In this document: positions 54,285-62,985 of the stretch, piece by piece | Layout: the number at the start of each line of letters is the position of its first letter | How positions within the stretch are numbered: position 1 is the first letter of the stretch | From: Streptomyces plumbidurans | Lineage (GTDB): Bacteria; Actinomycetota; Actinomycetes; Streptomycetales; Streptomycetaceae | Length of the DNA stretch: 64,000 bases | Direction: 5' to 3' | Assembly: GCF_019857225.1 (NCBI RefSeq) | Contig: NZ_JAFJSY010000023.1 | Span: forward strand, 62,001-126,000 | Position numbers and translations under genes: made by a program | The notes under the pieces: generated by a model | What the model was told of the DNA's origin: nothing | The model's database searches: none | The model's input: the letters and a program-made list of their open reading frames with translations, nothing else

Positions 54285-55760
54285 TCATGCTGCGGCGTAT
54301 TCGCGGAGCCATGCCATCTGCTCGTCGAGGCCGCCGGGCGGGCTGTAGAAGGCGAGGATCAGGGCGTCTGCGTCGTCGGGGCTGCGGCCCAGGCGCTTCT
54401 TGGTCTCCTCCTTCGGCTCGACGACCGTCCGGCCAGCCGAGTCGATCGTGTACTTCGGGGCCGTGAGCTGGGTGACGAGCTGCTCGCGGTCCTTCTCTGC
54501 CAGTTCGGACAGGTCCCAGGAGTGGTCCTCGGACAGCTGGCGGGCGACGCGCCACCAGATCTCGGAGCGCAGCCGCGGGAACTTCTGCGGTTCCTGTGAC
54601 TTCACGCTGACGTTGACGGGGACGATGACGGCCTGGTGCTCGCCTTTGAGTCCCTTCTCGCGGAGGTTGCCGGCGATGCCCCAGCCGATGCCGATGCTGT
54701 CGATCTTCACGGCCGTCGGTTTGACCTGCTGGATGATCTCCAGCAGCTTCGCGGTGGCCTTGACCGGGTCTTTCTCCCTGAAGCCCCAGCGGCGGCCGAC
54801 CACCATGCCGCGGCGCTCCCAGACGACGGTCTCATCGCCGCCGCCACCCATGTCGATGCCGAGCTCGTGCGGCAGCTGCTCCTCCGCCGGCCGCTTCTCC
54901 TCACGCTCGGCATGGCAGGCCCGCACAGCGGAGAGCCGCACCACGCCGTCCTCGGCCTCGTCCGGGAACTGGCCGAGGACCTTGCTGATGTAGGTCGGCG
55001 AGCTCTCCCCGAACTCCTCCCGCATCTCCTCGACGTAGTCCGGTCCGACGAGCATCGGCTTGAGTTCGTCCGGCACCGTCTCGCCGGTGAAGTTCGGAGT
55101 GTCGAAGGTGCTGATGTGGATGGTGTTCCAGCGTGAACCCGGCAGGCACACCCGGGCGAAATGGCTCCCGGGGTCGTCCGGGTTGCCGATGGCGAGGATC
55201 CGGCAGTGCTGACCGGTCGCGATGGACATGGCGGCGGTCCAGAACTGCTTGGTCACACCGCACGCTTCGTCGATGACGACCAGGACGTACTTTGCGTGGA
55301 TGCCCTGGAAGGCGTGCGGGTTGTAGTCGGAGGGCTTGCGGCCGAAAGCGACCAGCTGCTTGCCGAGCTTCCAGTCGGTCTCGTTGATGCGGCCGATGAA
55401 CTTCGTACCGCGGGACTCGGCCTTGACCCAGGCGCCGTTGATCTCGGACCAGAGGATGGCCTTGACCTGGTCGCCGGTGGGCGCCGTGGTGACCACGCGG
55501 GCCTCGCCCGGCGGGTGGGTATCGAGCCACCAGCACACCAGACGTGAGGCTTGGAAGCTCTTTCCCGAGCCGTGGCAGGAGTGCACCGCGGTGAGGCGGT
55601 TGTCCCGAACGGACTCGGCGATCTCGATCTGCTTCGACCACAGATGCTCGCCGAGCTTCTCCTGCGCCCACAGCCCGGGCTGACCGGCATACGCCTCGGC
55701 CTGCTGCTCCCGCTCGCCTTCCTCTTCCAGCCGGGCCGCGGCGAGAGCGAGAGCGTCCAT
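54285..55760 (-). CDS. Large terminase subunit
   Basis: A 491-residue packaging motor. ATPase domain: Walker A CHGSGKS at 62-68 and Walker B VLVVIDEACG around 159-168. The nuclease domain begins with GIDMGGGGDETVVWERRG (Asp303), an RNase H-like acidic site, followed by VKIDSIGIGWGIAGNLREKG. It cuts concatemeric DNA and pumps it into the prohead. Immediately downstream of the small subunit gene (14 nt). Confidence 0.95.
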   Translation of the reverse strand: MDALALAAARLEEEGEREQQAEAYAGQPGLWAQEKLGEHLWSKQIEIAESVRDNRLTAVHSCHGSGKSFQASRLVCWWLDTHPPGEARVVTTAPTGDQVKAILWSEINGAWVKAESRGTKFIGRINETDWKLGKQLVAFGRKPSDYNPHAFQGIHAKYVLVVIDEACGVTKQFWTAAMSIATGQHCRILAIGNPDDPGSHFARVCLPGSRWNTIHISTFDTPNFTGETVPDELKPMLVGPDYVEEMREEFGESSPTYISKVLGQFPDEAEDGVVRLSAVRACHAEREEKRPAEEQLPHELGIDMGGGGDETVVWERRGMVVGRRWGFREKDPVKATAKLLEIIQQVKPTAVKIDSIGIGWGIAGNLREKGLKGEHQAVIVPVNVSVKSQEPQKFPRLRSEIWWRVARQLSEDHSWDLSELAEKDREQLVTQLTAPKYTIDSAGRTVVEPKEETKKRLGRSPDDADALILAFYSPPGGLDEQMAWLREYAAA

Positions 55761-55774
55761 GCCACGCCCCCGCC

Positions 55775-56368
55775 CTACACCGCCCGCAGGTGCCGGGCGG
55801 CAACGGCCTTGGCCGCCGAAGCGGCCTTGCCGGTGACGCCGGCGTGCGCGAGCGCCGCCTCGATCGCCCCGATGACGACGGTGGCCTGCTGCTCGCTGAT
55901 CGCGGCGAGCCGGTCATCGATGCGGAGCCGGCCGATCGTGCCCAGCACGTTGACGCACCGGTCCATCGCCCGCTCGTACAGGGCGACTTCGGAGCGGAGC
56001 TGTTCGGCGCGCTTGTCGTCGGTGTACCGGATGTGGTGCAGCTCGTTCACGCGGTCGGCGAGGGCGTCTTTCCAGGCGATGACCTGGCCTGCCAGTTCCG
56101 ACAGCGCGGTGAGCGGGTTGTCGACGGGTGGCACGTCAAGGACGGCGAGGGCCCGCCGGGTCTCTGCCTCGAGCTGCTCCTCGGCGACGCGGCGTTCGCC
56201 GGCGGCGAGGTTCTGCGGGGCCTTGCCGCCGTGGACGCGGCACACCTTCTGCCCTTTGAGCGCCCATGCCTTGCACCGCTCGCCCTGCTTGCCGTCCTTG
56301 CCCTTCTTGTGAGCGGTGCAGCGCCGCTTGGGTGTGGGCGTGGCCAGGTTGTTGGTGTGGTTGGCCAT
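55775..56368 (-). CDS. Small terminase-like HGG-motif protein
   Basis: A 197-residue protein. The N-terminal part has RCTAHKKGKDGKQGERCKAW and CRVHGGKAPQN, the basic Cys/His-rich HGG motif seen in proteins encoded just before terminases in Actinobacteriophages. The remainder is helical (LDVPPVDNPLTALSELAGQV, AQLRSEVALYERAMDRCVNV-like). Its stop-start TAATG overlap couples it to the preceding gene. It probably recognises the packaging site and recruits the large subunit. Confidence 0.8.
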   Translation of the reverse strand: MANHTNNLATPTPKRRCTAHKKGKDGKQGERCKAWALKGQKVCRVHGGKAPQNLAAGERRVAEEQLEAETRRALAVLDVPPVDNPLTALSELAGQVIAWKDALADRVNELHHIRYTDDKRAEQLRSEVALYERAMDRCVNVLGTIGRLRIDDRLAAISEQQATVVIGAIEAALAHAGVTGKAASAAKAVAARHLRAV

Positions 56369-56820
56369 TACTGGCCTGCCGGCTGCCAGTGCGTCGGGAG
56401 GGCGAAGCGTTGCTCTTCCTCGAGGGGCGCTGCGGGCAGCGTCTCGGGGGTGCAGTCACAGCCCGGCAGGTCGGCCTCGTTGGGGGCGGTGCAGCTGCTC
56501 GCGTGGATGGACGCTGCGGCCTGAAGGGTGAGGGCGTGCTGGGCGCAGGCGTAGACGGCGACGCTGGTGTCGGTGCCGGTGGGCAGCGGCGGGTAGACCG
56601 GCTCGGGCTGTTGCGGGTCGGCGAGCTTGCGTGCGTGGGCGCGGCGGTCGTTCTCGAGGCGGTGGATGGCGTCGAGTTCGTCGTCCGTGGGGCGGCGCTG
56701 CCACTGGACGACGGCTGGCGTTCCGCATGCGGCGCAGGCGGGGCCGGCGGGAGGCAGGGGCTGTTCGATCGTGGCCGGAAGGGGGGCGGGCTGGGGGTCG
56801 GGCGGGGTGAGGGTGTCCAC
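56368..56820 (-). CDS. Unknown small late protein with CxxC
   Basis: A 150-residue protein with a Pro-rich N-terminus, CAACGTPAVVQWQRRPTDDE (zinc-binding-like), and Ala/His/Cys-containing C-terminus (HASSCTAPNEADLPGCDC). TAATG overlap with the small terminase gene. Zinc-site content suggests DNA- or protein-binding accessory function. Not recognised. Confidence 0.6.
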   Translation of the reverse strand: MDTLTPPDPQPAPLPATIEQPLPPAGPACAACGTPAVVQWQRRPTDDELDAIHRLENDRRAHARKLADPQQPEPVYPPLPTGTDTSVAVYACAQHALTLQAAASIHASSCTAPNEADLPGCDCTPETLPAAPLEEEQRFALPTHWQPAGQ

Positions 56821-56837
56821 GCCGGTCCTCCGTTCTG

Positions 56838-57158
56838 TCAGGTGACGGTGAGCTGCCCGACGGGGATGACGGGCTGCTCGGGGCTGTCGGTGATGCGGAT
56901 GTAGAGCGCGTATTTGCCTTTCGTGAGGGTGGGGCCGTCGCTGCCCGGGCCGACGAGGACCTGGGCGCGGTAGGCGGTGGTGCCGGGGATGGGGTCGTTG
57001 CCGTCCCAGCCGCCGTCGTACCAGGTGACCGGCCGGCCGCCGATCGCTGTGAAGGCGAACTGGACGGGGTCGCCGGTCGGGTCGTACGGACGGCCTTGCA
57101 CGGTGACAGCGACTTCGGCGCCTACGTATTCGCGGCTGTCGCGGTCGATGCTCTGCAC
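56838..57158 (-). CDS. Small beta-rich structural protein
   Basis: A 106-residue protein with alternating beta strands (EVAVTVQGRPYDPTGDPVQF, AQVLVGPGSDGPTLTKGKYA, IRITDSPEQPVIPVGQLTVT), an Ig-like or fibronectin-like fold. It lies in the early late operon beside the repeat protein and before terminase genes, where tail-fibre or decoration parts are unusual, so its position is noteworthy. Function unknown. Confidence 0.65.
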   Translation of the reverse strand: MQSIDRDSREYVGAEVAVTVQGRPYDPTGDPVQFAFTAIGGRPVTWYDGGWDGNDPIPGTTAYRAQVLVGPGSDGPTLTKGKYALYIRITDSPEQPVIPVGQLTVT

Positions 57159-57174
57159 CAGGCGCCCCCTCCTG

Positions 57175-60100
57175 TTATTCGTCGATGTCCCAGCGGGAGC
57201 CGGTCAGCCAGGTCTGCCAGCGTCTGATGCTCTGGCCGGTCTGCCAGCGGCTGAAGGGGCCGCGAGCCTTGATGATCATGTGGCGGAGGTTGCCGCGGAC
57301 TGCGGTCACGGCCGCAGTGAGGGCCGCGAGGGCTTGCAGCGGGATCTCGTAGTGGCGGCCATGCTGGGCCACGGCGTCCGTCGTGACCGTGGCGGAGGGG
57401 TGCAGTGCGGTCCGGCGGCGCTGTACGGCGTCGGTGGCGAGGGCGGCGGCCCGGTACAGGCCGGTCCGGCGGACTGTGTCTGCGGCGGCGGTGACGGCGG
57501 CCTGCAGGAGGACTTGCGTGGCTCCGCGGATCCCTGCGCCGCCGGTGGCCGTGGCGGCGGCGGACAGCAGTTGGCCGATGCGGCGCCCGGCGGCCGCCGC
57601 AGCGGTCTGGCCGGCGTTGAGTGCGAGGGCTGCGGCCCGGGCGGTGGTCGTGGTGGTGGTCGTGGCTGCGGACAGGGCCAGGTTGCCGAGCCGGCCGAGG
57701 GTGGCGTGGGTGACGCTGACGGCAGCGCGTGTGACAGCGGCCGCGCGTGTGACGCCTGGTGCGGTGGCTGCCGTCACAGCACGTGCCAGTTGACCAGTGC
57801 GGGACACGGCCGGGCTGGTCGCGGCGGTGGTCTGCGAGGACAGGGCAGCAGCCCGCTGGGTTGCCGGGCTGGTGGGGACCGCCCCTGCAATGCGCACAAA
57901 GGTTGCTCGGCGGACAGCATCCTGGAGGGTTACGGCGGCCGCGGCGCGGAGCTGGGCGGCCCGGGCCACGCCGGACGTGAGGGTGACGGCCGCGCCGAGG
58001 AGGATGCCGCGTGCCGTTTGCGTGATGCCGCCGGCCCCGGTCGCCGTGATCGTGGCGGCGAGGGACCGCGTGTATGCGGCGCCCTTGGTCATGAGGGCGC
58101 TGGCGGTGCTGGTGCCGGTCAGTGCCAGCGCGGTGACGCGGCCGGCGGCGGCCGAGGCGACTGCGACGGCCTGGCGGGCCAGGACCGTCGTGCGGGCGGC
58201 GGCCGGGCTGCCGGTCACGGCGGCCGTGAGCGTCGTGGACAGGCCGCGCACCGCAGTGGCCGACGCCGTGACGCCGCCGTCGCGGGCCATGAGAACGGTG
58301 CGGCGGACTCCGGCGCCCAGGATCTGCGCGGCCGCGCGGGCCAGGCTGGTGGTGCGTCGGAGCGTGCTCGTGCCGGTGACGGTGGCGTCGAAGCCCAGAC
58401 CGGTCGACCGTGCGGTCAGCGGTGTGCCGGTTGCGGAGGCGTGACGGGCCAGAAGGAGCCCGCGCCCGCTGGCCGCCGTCCCGGTGAGCGTGCTGGTCCG
58501 GAGCAGTCCGGCCCGGCGGACGGCCGAGGCGGTGGTGGCGGCGATGGCGGAGGCCAGGACCGTCACGGTGCGGCCAAGGGCCGCCGCCGCGGTGGTGGTC
58601 ACGGTGGCCGCCCGCGCGCCGAGCACGCCTTGGCGGCCCGTCGCGGCGGTGACGGGGACGTCGGCGCCCAGCGCCCCGAGAACGCTGCTGCGGCCGGTAC
58701 CCGTGACCCCGGAAACGGTGACGGCCCGGGCGAGGCTCCCCAACCGTCCAACCGCCCCGCCAGCGGATGACGTTGCGGTGAGAACGGTGCGCAGGCCTCG
58801 CACGGCCGCCGCGGTGACGGATACGCCGGACGCGCGGGACAGGACGCCTGCGCGGCGCGCGGAAGCCGTCGGCGCCGACGTCGCGCTACGGGCCAGCACT
58901 CCCTGCCGTCCGGTCGCCGCGGTGACGGCCGCAGTCGCGGTCCGGGGCAGCACAGCCGCGCGGGCTGCCCCGCCCGTCAAGGCTGCGGCCCCGGCGCGGG
59001 CAAGGAGCGCCTGCCGCGAAGTCGCGGGCGTGGTCTGGCCGTTGGCGGTGCGCGTCAGCACGGCCCGCCGGGTGAGCGTCAGCGCGGTGGTGGCGGTGAC
59101 AGCCCTGGCGAGCAGGCCCGCGCGGCCGGCGATACCGGCCATGGTCACGGTCGCGCCCGCGGAGATCGGCACCAGCTGCGAGGAGGAGGTGAACTCCACC
59201 AGGGCCCAGAGGGTGGAGACACGGCGCGTGCTGGACTGGGAGACGTTCCCCCGGTAGCCGATCTGCGCGGTCGCGAGTTTCGCCCGGGTCCACGCGCCGC
59301 CGCTCTGCGGGTCGGTGTACGAGGTGAGCTGGTGGATGAAGGGTGCGGCGGACCGGTGGGTGGCCCAGCCGTTGAGAGCGACAGAGACTGAGGCGGACTC
59401 GGTGACGGTTCCCGACGCCTGGGACTTCAGGCGGTAGACGATGCTGGCCGCAGTGGTCGCCGACGAGCCGATGCGCCCGCCGATGGCCACGAGGGTGATG
59501 GTGTCCGAGGCTCCGATCCCCGCCGACGTCGGGGACGAGACGGCGAAGTCGTCGATCGTGGTGGTGCCGGTCGCCGTGGTCTGGTTGTAGCTGGTGGCGT
59601 CGTTCGGGGTGGTCTCGTTGACGCGGGTGTAGTTGTTCGCGCTGCCGGCGGTGCCGCCGACCGCGGTGGCCCACAGGTTGCTGTCGCCGGCGGCTGCCGG
59701 GACCAGGTGCACGACGCTGCCCTCGCCCGGCAGCGAGGTCTGCGCGCTGCCGGTGGTGTCGTTGACGGCGATGTCGTCGATGTTGATGTCGCCGGTCGTG
59801 GACGCCGTCTGGAATCCCGCGCGGACGCGGGAGAACCCGGACCCGGAATCGATCGTGGTCATGGTGGCCGACCCGAACGCTGTGCCGTCCAGGTAGCCGA
59901 CGACGGCCGCGGTCGAAGCGCCGTCGTCGTCGTCCAGCTCGACCCGGTACCAGGTCCCGGTGGTGAGGGCGGCTGAGGGCGTGCTGACGACGCTGCCCAG
60001 GTCTGCGTCGTACAGCTGCAGGGTGCCGTCAGCGTTGAGGGCGATGCAGTGCGGGAAGTTCCCGGACTGGCCGACGCTGTAGACGATGCTCGTGGCGGAC

Positions 60101-60330
60101 GGCACCGTGTTCACCCGCAGGTAGAACCGGTGATACGTCCGCTTGTTGGCGTCGGCGGTGTCGACCTGGTGCTCGATGTACCCGGTTGCGGCTGCCGGGT
60201 GCGAGCGAAGCGATGCTGCTCCGGCGCGGTGCGTGGTGGTGTCGATCGTGCAGGTACCGGTCGACGAGGTGAACTCGACGTTCGCGGTCAGAGACTGCAG
60301 CTCGAACCCGCAGGTCCACATCCGCGCCAC
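57175..60330 (-). CDS. Large Ala/Thr/Arg-rich repeat protein
   Basis: A 1,051-residue protein. The first ~200 residues are lectin/LamG-like (CTIDTTTHRAGAASLRSHPA, HQVDTADANKRTYHRFYLRV), about 200-400 another beta-rich part, and about 410-1,010 a run of roughly two dozen or more degenerate ~20-residue repeats with R-x3-L-x-R-x3-V/A-T-x-T-A-x3-R logic (e.g. RAAVLPRTATAAVTAATGRQ, RAGVLSRASGVSVTAAAVRG). The C-terminus repeats RWQT (FSRWQTGQSIRRWQTWLTGS). GTG start 60330. No family known; it may be a fibre or surface adhesin. Confidence 0.7.
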   Translation of the reverse strand: MARMWTCGFELQSLTANVEFTSSTGTCTIDTTTHRAGAASLRSHPAAATGYIEHQVDTADANKRTYHRFYLRVNTVPSATSIVYSVGQSGNFPHCIALNADGTLQLYDADLGSVVSTPSAALTTGTWYRVELDDDDGASTAAVVGYLDGTAFGSATMTTIDSGSGFSRVRAGFQTASTTGDINIDDIAVNDTTGSAQTSLPGEGSVVHLVPAAAGDSNLWATAVGGTAGSANNYTRVNETTPNDATSYNQTTATGTTTIDDFAVSSPTSAGIGASDTITLVAIGGRIGSSATTAASIVYRLKSQASGTVTESASVSVALNGWATHRSAAPFIHQLTSYTDPQSGGAWTRAKLATAQIGYRGNVSQSSTRRVSTLWALVEFTSSSQLVPISAGATVTMAGIAGRAGLLARAVTATTALTLTRRAVLTRTANGQTTPATSRQALLARAGAAALTGGAARAAVLPRTATAAVTAATGRQGVLARSATSAPTASARRAGVLSRASGVSVTAAAVRGLRTVLTATSSAGGAVGRLGSLARAVTVSGVTGTGRSSVLGALGADVPVTAATGRQGVLGARAATVTTTAAAALGRTVTVLASAIAATTASAVRRAGLLRTSTLTGTAASGRGLLLARHASATGTPLTARSTGLGFDATVTGTSTLRRTTSLARAAAQILGAGVRRTVLMARDGGVTASATAVRGLSTTLTAAVTGSPAAARTTVLARQAVAVASAAAGRVTALALTGTSTASALMTKGAAYTRSLAATITATGAGGITQTARGILLGAAVTLTSGVARAAQLRAAAAVTLQDAVRRATFVRIAGAVPTSPATQRAAALSSQTTAATSPAVSRTGQLARAVTAATAPGVTRAAAVTRAAVSVTHATLGRLGNLALSAATTTTTTTARAAALALNAGQTAAAAAGRRIGQLLSAAATATGGAGIRGATQVLLQAAVTAAADTVRRTGLYRAAALATDAVQRRRTALHPSATVTTDAVAQHGRHYEIPLQALAALTAAVTAVRGNLRHMIIKARGPFSRWQTGQSIRRWQTWLTGSRWDIDE

Positions 60331-60442
60331 GAGCGTGTGCCCCCTTACCGGTCACGAAGCGGCTGGGGCACGGGCCGGCGCATCCCGCTCACCGCAAGCG
60401 GCCCCCTCGCGGCGGAAGTTCGGCCCCCGATCTGCAGGTGGG

Positions 60443-61348
60443 TCAGGAGAACTTGCAGGTGAGGGTGTACGCCACTTGGTCGCCAGAGGAGAGGCTCTGC
60501 GCGCCGTGGTCGGCCTTGAAGAACAAGGATCCGTTGGTGACGTTGCTGACGCCGGGGATGTTCCCGCCGGTGACGACGTCGTTCGCGGCGATCGTGGAGA
60601 TCGCGGTGGAGCCGTTCTGGGCACGGGTCACGGTCAGCGTGTTCGTGCTGATGCCCGTGATCTTCATGACCTCGGTGCGGTAGCCGAGCGTCTTCACCGC
60701 TTTGGTGATCTCGTCGTCCTCGGTGAGGGAGTCGATCGTGTAGTACGAGGCGCCGCCGGGGAGGTCGCCCGCGAGGCGTGCGGCCTTGATCTCCCGGAGC
60801 ACGCGGACCCGGAACAGGGTGGCGGTGCCGGTGAGGACGACGGCGCGCTCACCATTGCGTTCGATCTCCCAGGCGTAGCGCTGGTACTCCATGCGCTGCA
60901 GCTGGCCGAGGAGGCCCCCGCCGTCCTCGCCGTAGAAGACGCCGCCGACCGCTCCGACTTTCCGGCGCATCGCGGCCGCTGCATGTTCCACAAAGCTGGG
61001 GTTGAGGACGGTGTCGGCGTCCTGGACGAGGATGAGGTCCTGGTCGTCGAGGTCGGGCAGGACTTCGTCCAGGCCGATGTTGAGGGCGCCGGCCTTCTTG
61101 CCCTTGACGTTGCGCAGGTCGAGGACCGCCGCGCCGGCGTCACGGGCCGCAATCGCGGTGGCCATGTTGTCGGTGCAGTTGTTGGTGACGGTGATGATCT
61201 CGTCGGGCACACGCGTCTGGACCTGAAGCCCGCGGATGGCGGCGGCAATCCGGTCCGCTTCGTTGCGCGCCGGGATCAGTGCGATGACCCGTGGCTGCTG
61301 ATAGTCGTGTGTGGCCGCCAGCAGGGAGGCCGTCGTGTAGGTCGTCAT
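60443..61348 (-). CDS. Glycosyltransferase family 2 domain fused to a phage-structural C-terminus
   Basis: A 301-residue protein. Residues 1-226 are a GT-A glycosyltransferase family 2 domain: VIALIPARNEADRIAAAIRG, LILVQDADTVLNPSF with the DAD metal/UDP-sugar site at 110-112, and SLTEDDEITKAVKTLGYRTE. Residues 227-301 switch abruptly to MKITGISTNTLTVTRAQNGST..., a strand pattern common in phage tail and adhesin proteins, without the membrane segment expected of GT2 synthases. Start ATG 61348. It may decorate phage or host glycans. Confidence 0.82.
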   Translation of the reverse strand: MTTYTTASLLAATHDYQQPRVIALIPARNEADRIAAAIRGLQVQTRVPDEIITVTNNCTDNMATAIAARDAGAAVLDLRNVKGKKAGALNIGLDEVLPDLDDQDLILVQDADTVLNPSFVEHAAAAMRRKVGAVGGVFYGEDGGGLLGQLQRMEYQRYAWEIERNGERAVVLTGTATLFRVRVLREIKAARLAGDLPGGASYYTIDSLTEDDEITKAVKTLGYRTEVMKITGISTNTLTVTRAQNGSTAISTIAANDVVTGGNIPGVSNVTNGSLFFKADHGAQSLSSGDQVAYTLTCKFS

Positions 61349-61451
61349 GTGGCTGGTCCAAAACGGGTGGTGGGTCAGGGACTTGGCTGAAAGCCGGGCC
61401 TCTTCGTGCCGCCCTCGCCGGTCCACGCCTGCGGGTAGGGGCACTCGGGCA

Positions 61452-61676
61452 TCAGGCGTCGGCCGTTCGGCTGCTGCCGTCGGTGGCCGTCTCGGCCTCG
61501 TCGACAGCTGCGCGGGGGTCGGCTCCGCGGGCTGCCATGCCGGCGAACGCGAACTGGTCACGGGCACGGCCCGCGGCCTCGTCACGGTCGAGCCGCGTGG
61601 CGCGCAGGTCGCCAGCACATGCCTCAGGCGTCGCAGGCGCCGACACGATCGGGTTCGGCTTGTACCGGCTGCTCAT
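61452..61676 (-). CDS. Small unknown protein, first coupled gene of the late operon
   Basis: A 74-residue protein (RLDRDEAAGRARDQFAFAGM) overlapping the preceding gene by ATGA. Ala/Arg/Asp-rich, soluble, no motif. It precedes the glycosyltransferase by 103 nt. Unknown. Confidence 0.55.
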   Translation of the reverse strand: MSSRYKPNPIVSAPATPEACAGDLRATRLDRDEAAGRARDQFAFAGMAARGADPRAAVDEAETATDGSSRTADA

Positions 61677-62332
61677 GCGCTCGCCACCGGACGGCGCAGG
61701 AGCCGGCACTTCTCCGCGTGCGCCTGCGCCACCGCCTGGATCTCGGGCAGCGTGATGTCGATCTTCTCGTCACAGGCGTCGTCGCCCGGCTCCAGATCGA
61801 TCGGCTGCCCGGCCGTCCACTGGCACCGCTCCCCACCACACGACGCGAACAGCGCACCGTGGCGGAAGCGGATGTCGAGGGGTGCGCCCGCGACCGTGAT
61901 GTAGCGGGCGATGACGCCGTCCGGCCACGGCTCGTCACGCAGCACGCTGGGCGCGGGAGCACGGCCGGTAGGGGTGAGCAGCGCACGCAGCGCGGTGTTC
62001 AGCGCACCGAGTGCCTCCGCCATGAGCCCCGTGTCCGAGCGGTCGTCTTGGACGTCTGCGTACCGACGCAGCAGCGCCCGGGCCACGCTCTCTTCGGGCG
62101 TGATCGGGAGCTGGACGGCACGGCGGGAGTCACAAAGCTGCGCGACGCCGGCCTTCATGGCGGCGACGGCTTCGGCCACGACCGTGGACCTGTCGCCACC
62201 GCGAACGCCACCGTGCCGTACCAGGGCCTGGCGGGCCGCGGCCTCGCTGACCGCGAGCGGTTGAACGACGTCGAGGAAGTAGAACGGAGGCGGCGGCGGC
62301 TCGTCCCGTTCCGGGTGGGTAGTGTCGGGCAT
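61673..62332 (-). CDS. Unknown protein at the late-operon start
   Basis: A 219-residue protein starting ATG 62332 (MPDTTHPERDEPPPPPFYFL) with AAAGGG upstream. Segments: LALLTPTGRAPAPSVLRDEP-like, DIRFRHGALFASCGGERCQW with two Cys, and DITLPEIQAVAQAHAEKCRL. Helical with a small Cys pair; no family recognised. It is the first leftward gene after the palindrome at 62441, so it is probably the first gene of the late transcript. Confidence 0.6.
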   Translation of the reverse strand: MPDTTHPERDEPPPPPFYFLDVVQPLAVSEAAARQALVRHGGVRGGDRSTVVAEAVAAMKAGVAQLCDSRRAVQLPITPEESVARALLRRYADVQDDRSDTGLMAEALGALNTALRALLTPTGRAPAPSVLRDEPWPDGVIARYITVAGAPLDIRFRHGALFASCGGERCQWTAGQPIDLEPGDDACDEKIDITLPEIQAVAQAHAEKCRLLRRPVASA

Positions 62333-62440
62333 TGCCTGCCCTTTCGTCGCTGTCAGGGTGGGCGCCCTCGCCCCAAATGGCGTTCCAGCGCCGGGGCGAG
62401 GGCTTTGTGCATCAGCAGCGCGGTGCCGCTTCCGGCGAGT

Positions 62441-62456
62441 GTATGGCATGCCATAC
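62441..62456. promoter_or_regulatory. 16-bp perfect palindrome between divergent promoters
   Basis: GTATGGCATGCCATAC is a perfect 16-bp palindrome midway between the leftward late gene (start 62332) and the rightward HTH gene (start 62499). Its central GCATGC and flanking symmetry suit a dimeric helix-turn-helix regulator. It likely controls the late promoter and/or autoregulates. Confidence 0.75.
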
Positions 62457-62498
62457 GCTATTCGGAAGCGGCCCGCCCAAATGGAGATGGGGCCAGGT

Positions 62499-62822
62499 GT
62501 GATCGAGGAGGTTCAGCGAGTGGTCGAAGCGGTAAACGCAGTGAGGGCCATCGAGGAGCCCGAGCGCCGAGCACGGGCAATCACTGAGCTCCTGAGGGCC
62601 CAGACCGAAGCCGACCCAGACCTACGCGACGAGCGCCGCCAGATCGCCCTCAGCTGGCGCGCCGAGGAACCGCCGGTCTCGTTCCGCGAAATCGCCCGGC
62701 GCCTCGGCGTATCGCTCGGCACGGCGCAAGACATCCTGCGCGGCCACTCCGGCCCCTGGAACAACCGGCCGAGAGCGAAAAAGAAGAAGGACGAGGGCAA
62801 CTCAGGCGCCGACAACAGCTAG
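62499..62822 (+). CDS. Helix-turn-helix regulator near the late promoter
   Basis: A 107-residue protein with an N-terminal helix (EEVQRVVEAVNAVRAIEEPE) and a C-terminal HTH (VSFREIARRLGVSLGTAQDI). Start GTG 62499 has GGGG 6 nt upstream; ATGs at 62448 and 62481 are possible but the first lies inside the palindrome. It sits divergent from the late genes and next to the 16-bp palindrome, so it is a good candidate for a late-gene regulator. The family is uncertain. Confidence 0.7.
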   Translation: MIEEVQRVVEAVNAVRAIEEPERRARAITELLRAQTEADPDLRDERRQIALSWRAEEPPVSFREIARRLGVSLGTAQDILRGHSGPWNNRPRAKKKKDEGNSGADNS

Positions 62823-62985
62823 ACGAGCCGCGGTGCACCGGCGACGGGTCCGTGCCACCCCAGCCGGTCACCGACGCTCGTGAGGCGACGCCAGCTGCAG
62901 CTGAATGCTGCGAGATCTTCAAAAGACGGCCGCCGCCCTCGACGACGCGTAACACTGCCCCAACACACGCGTCACTGGGGGGACC

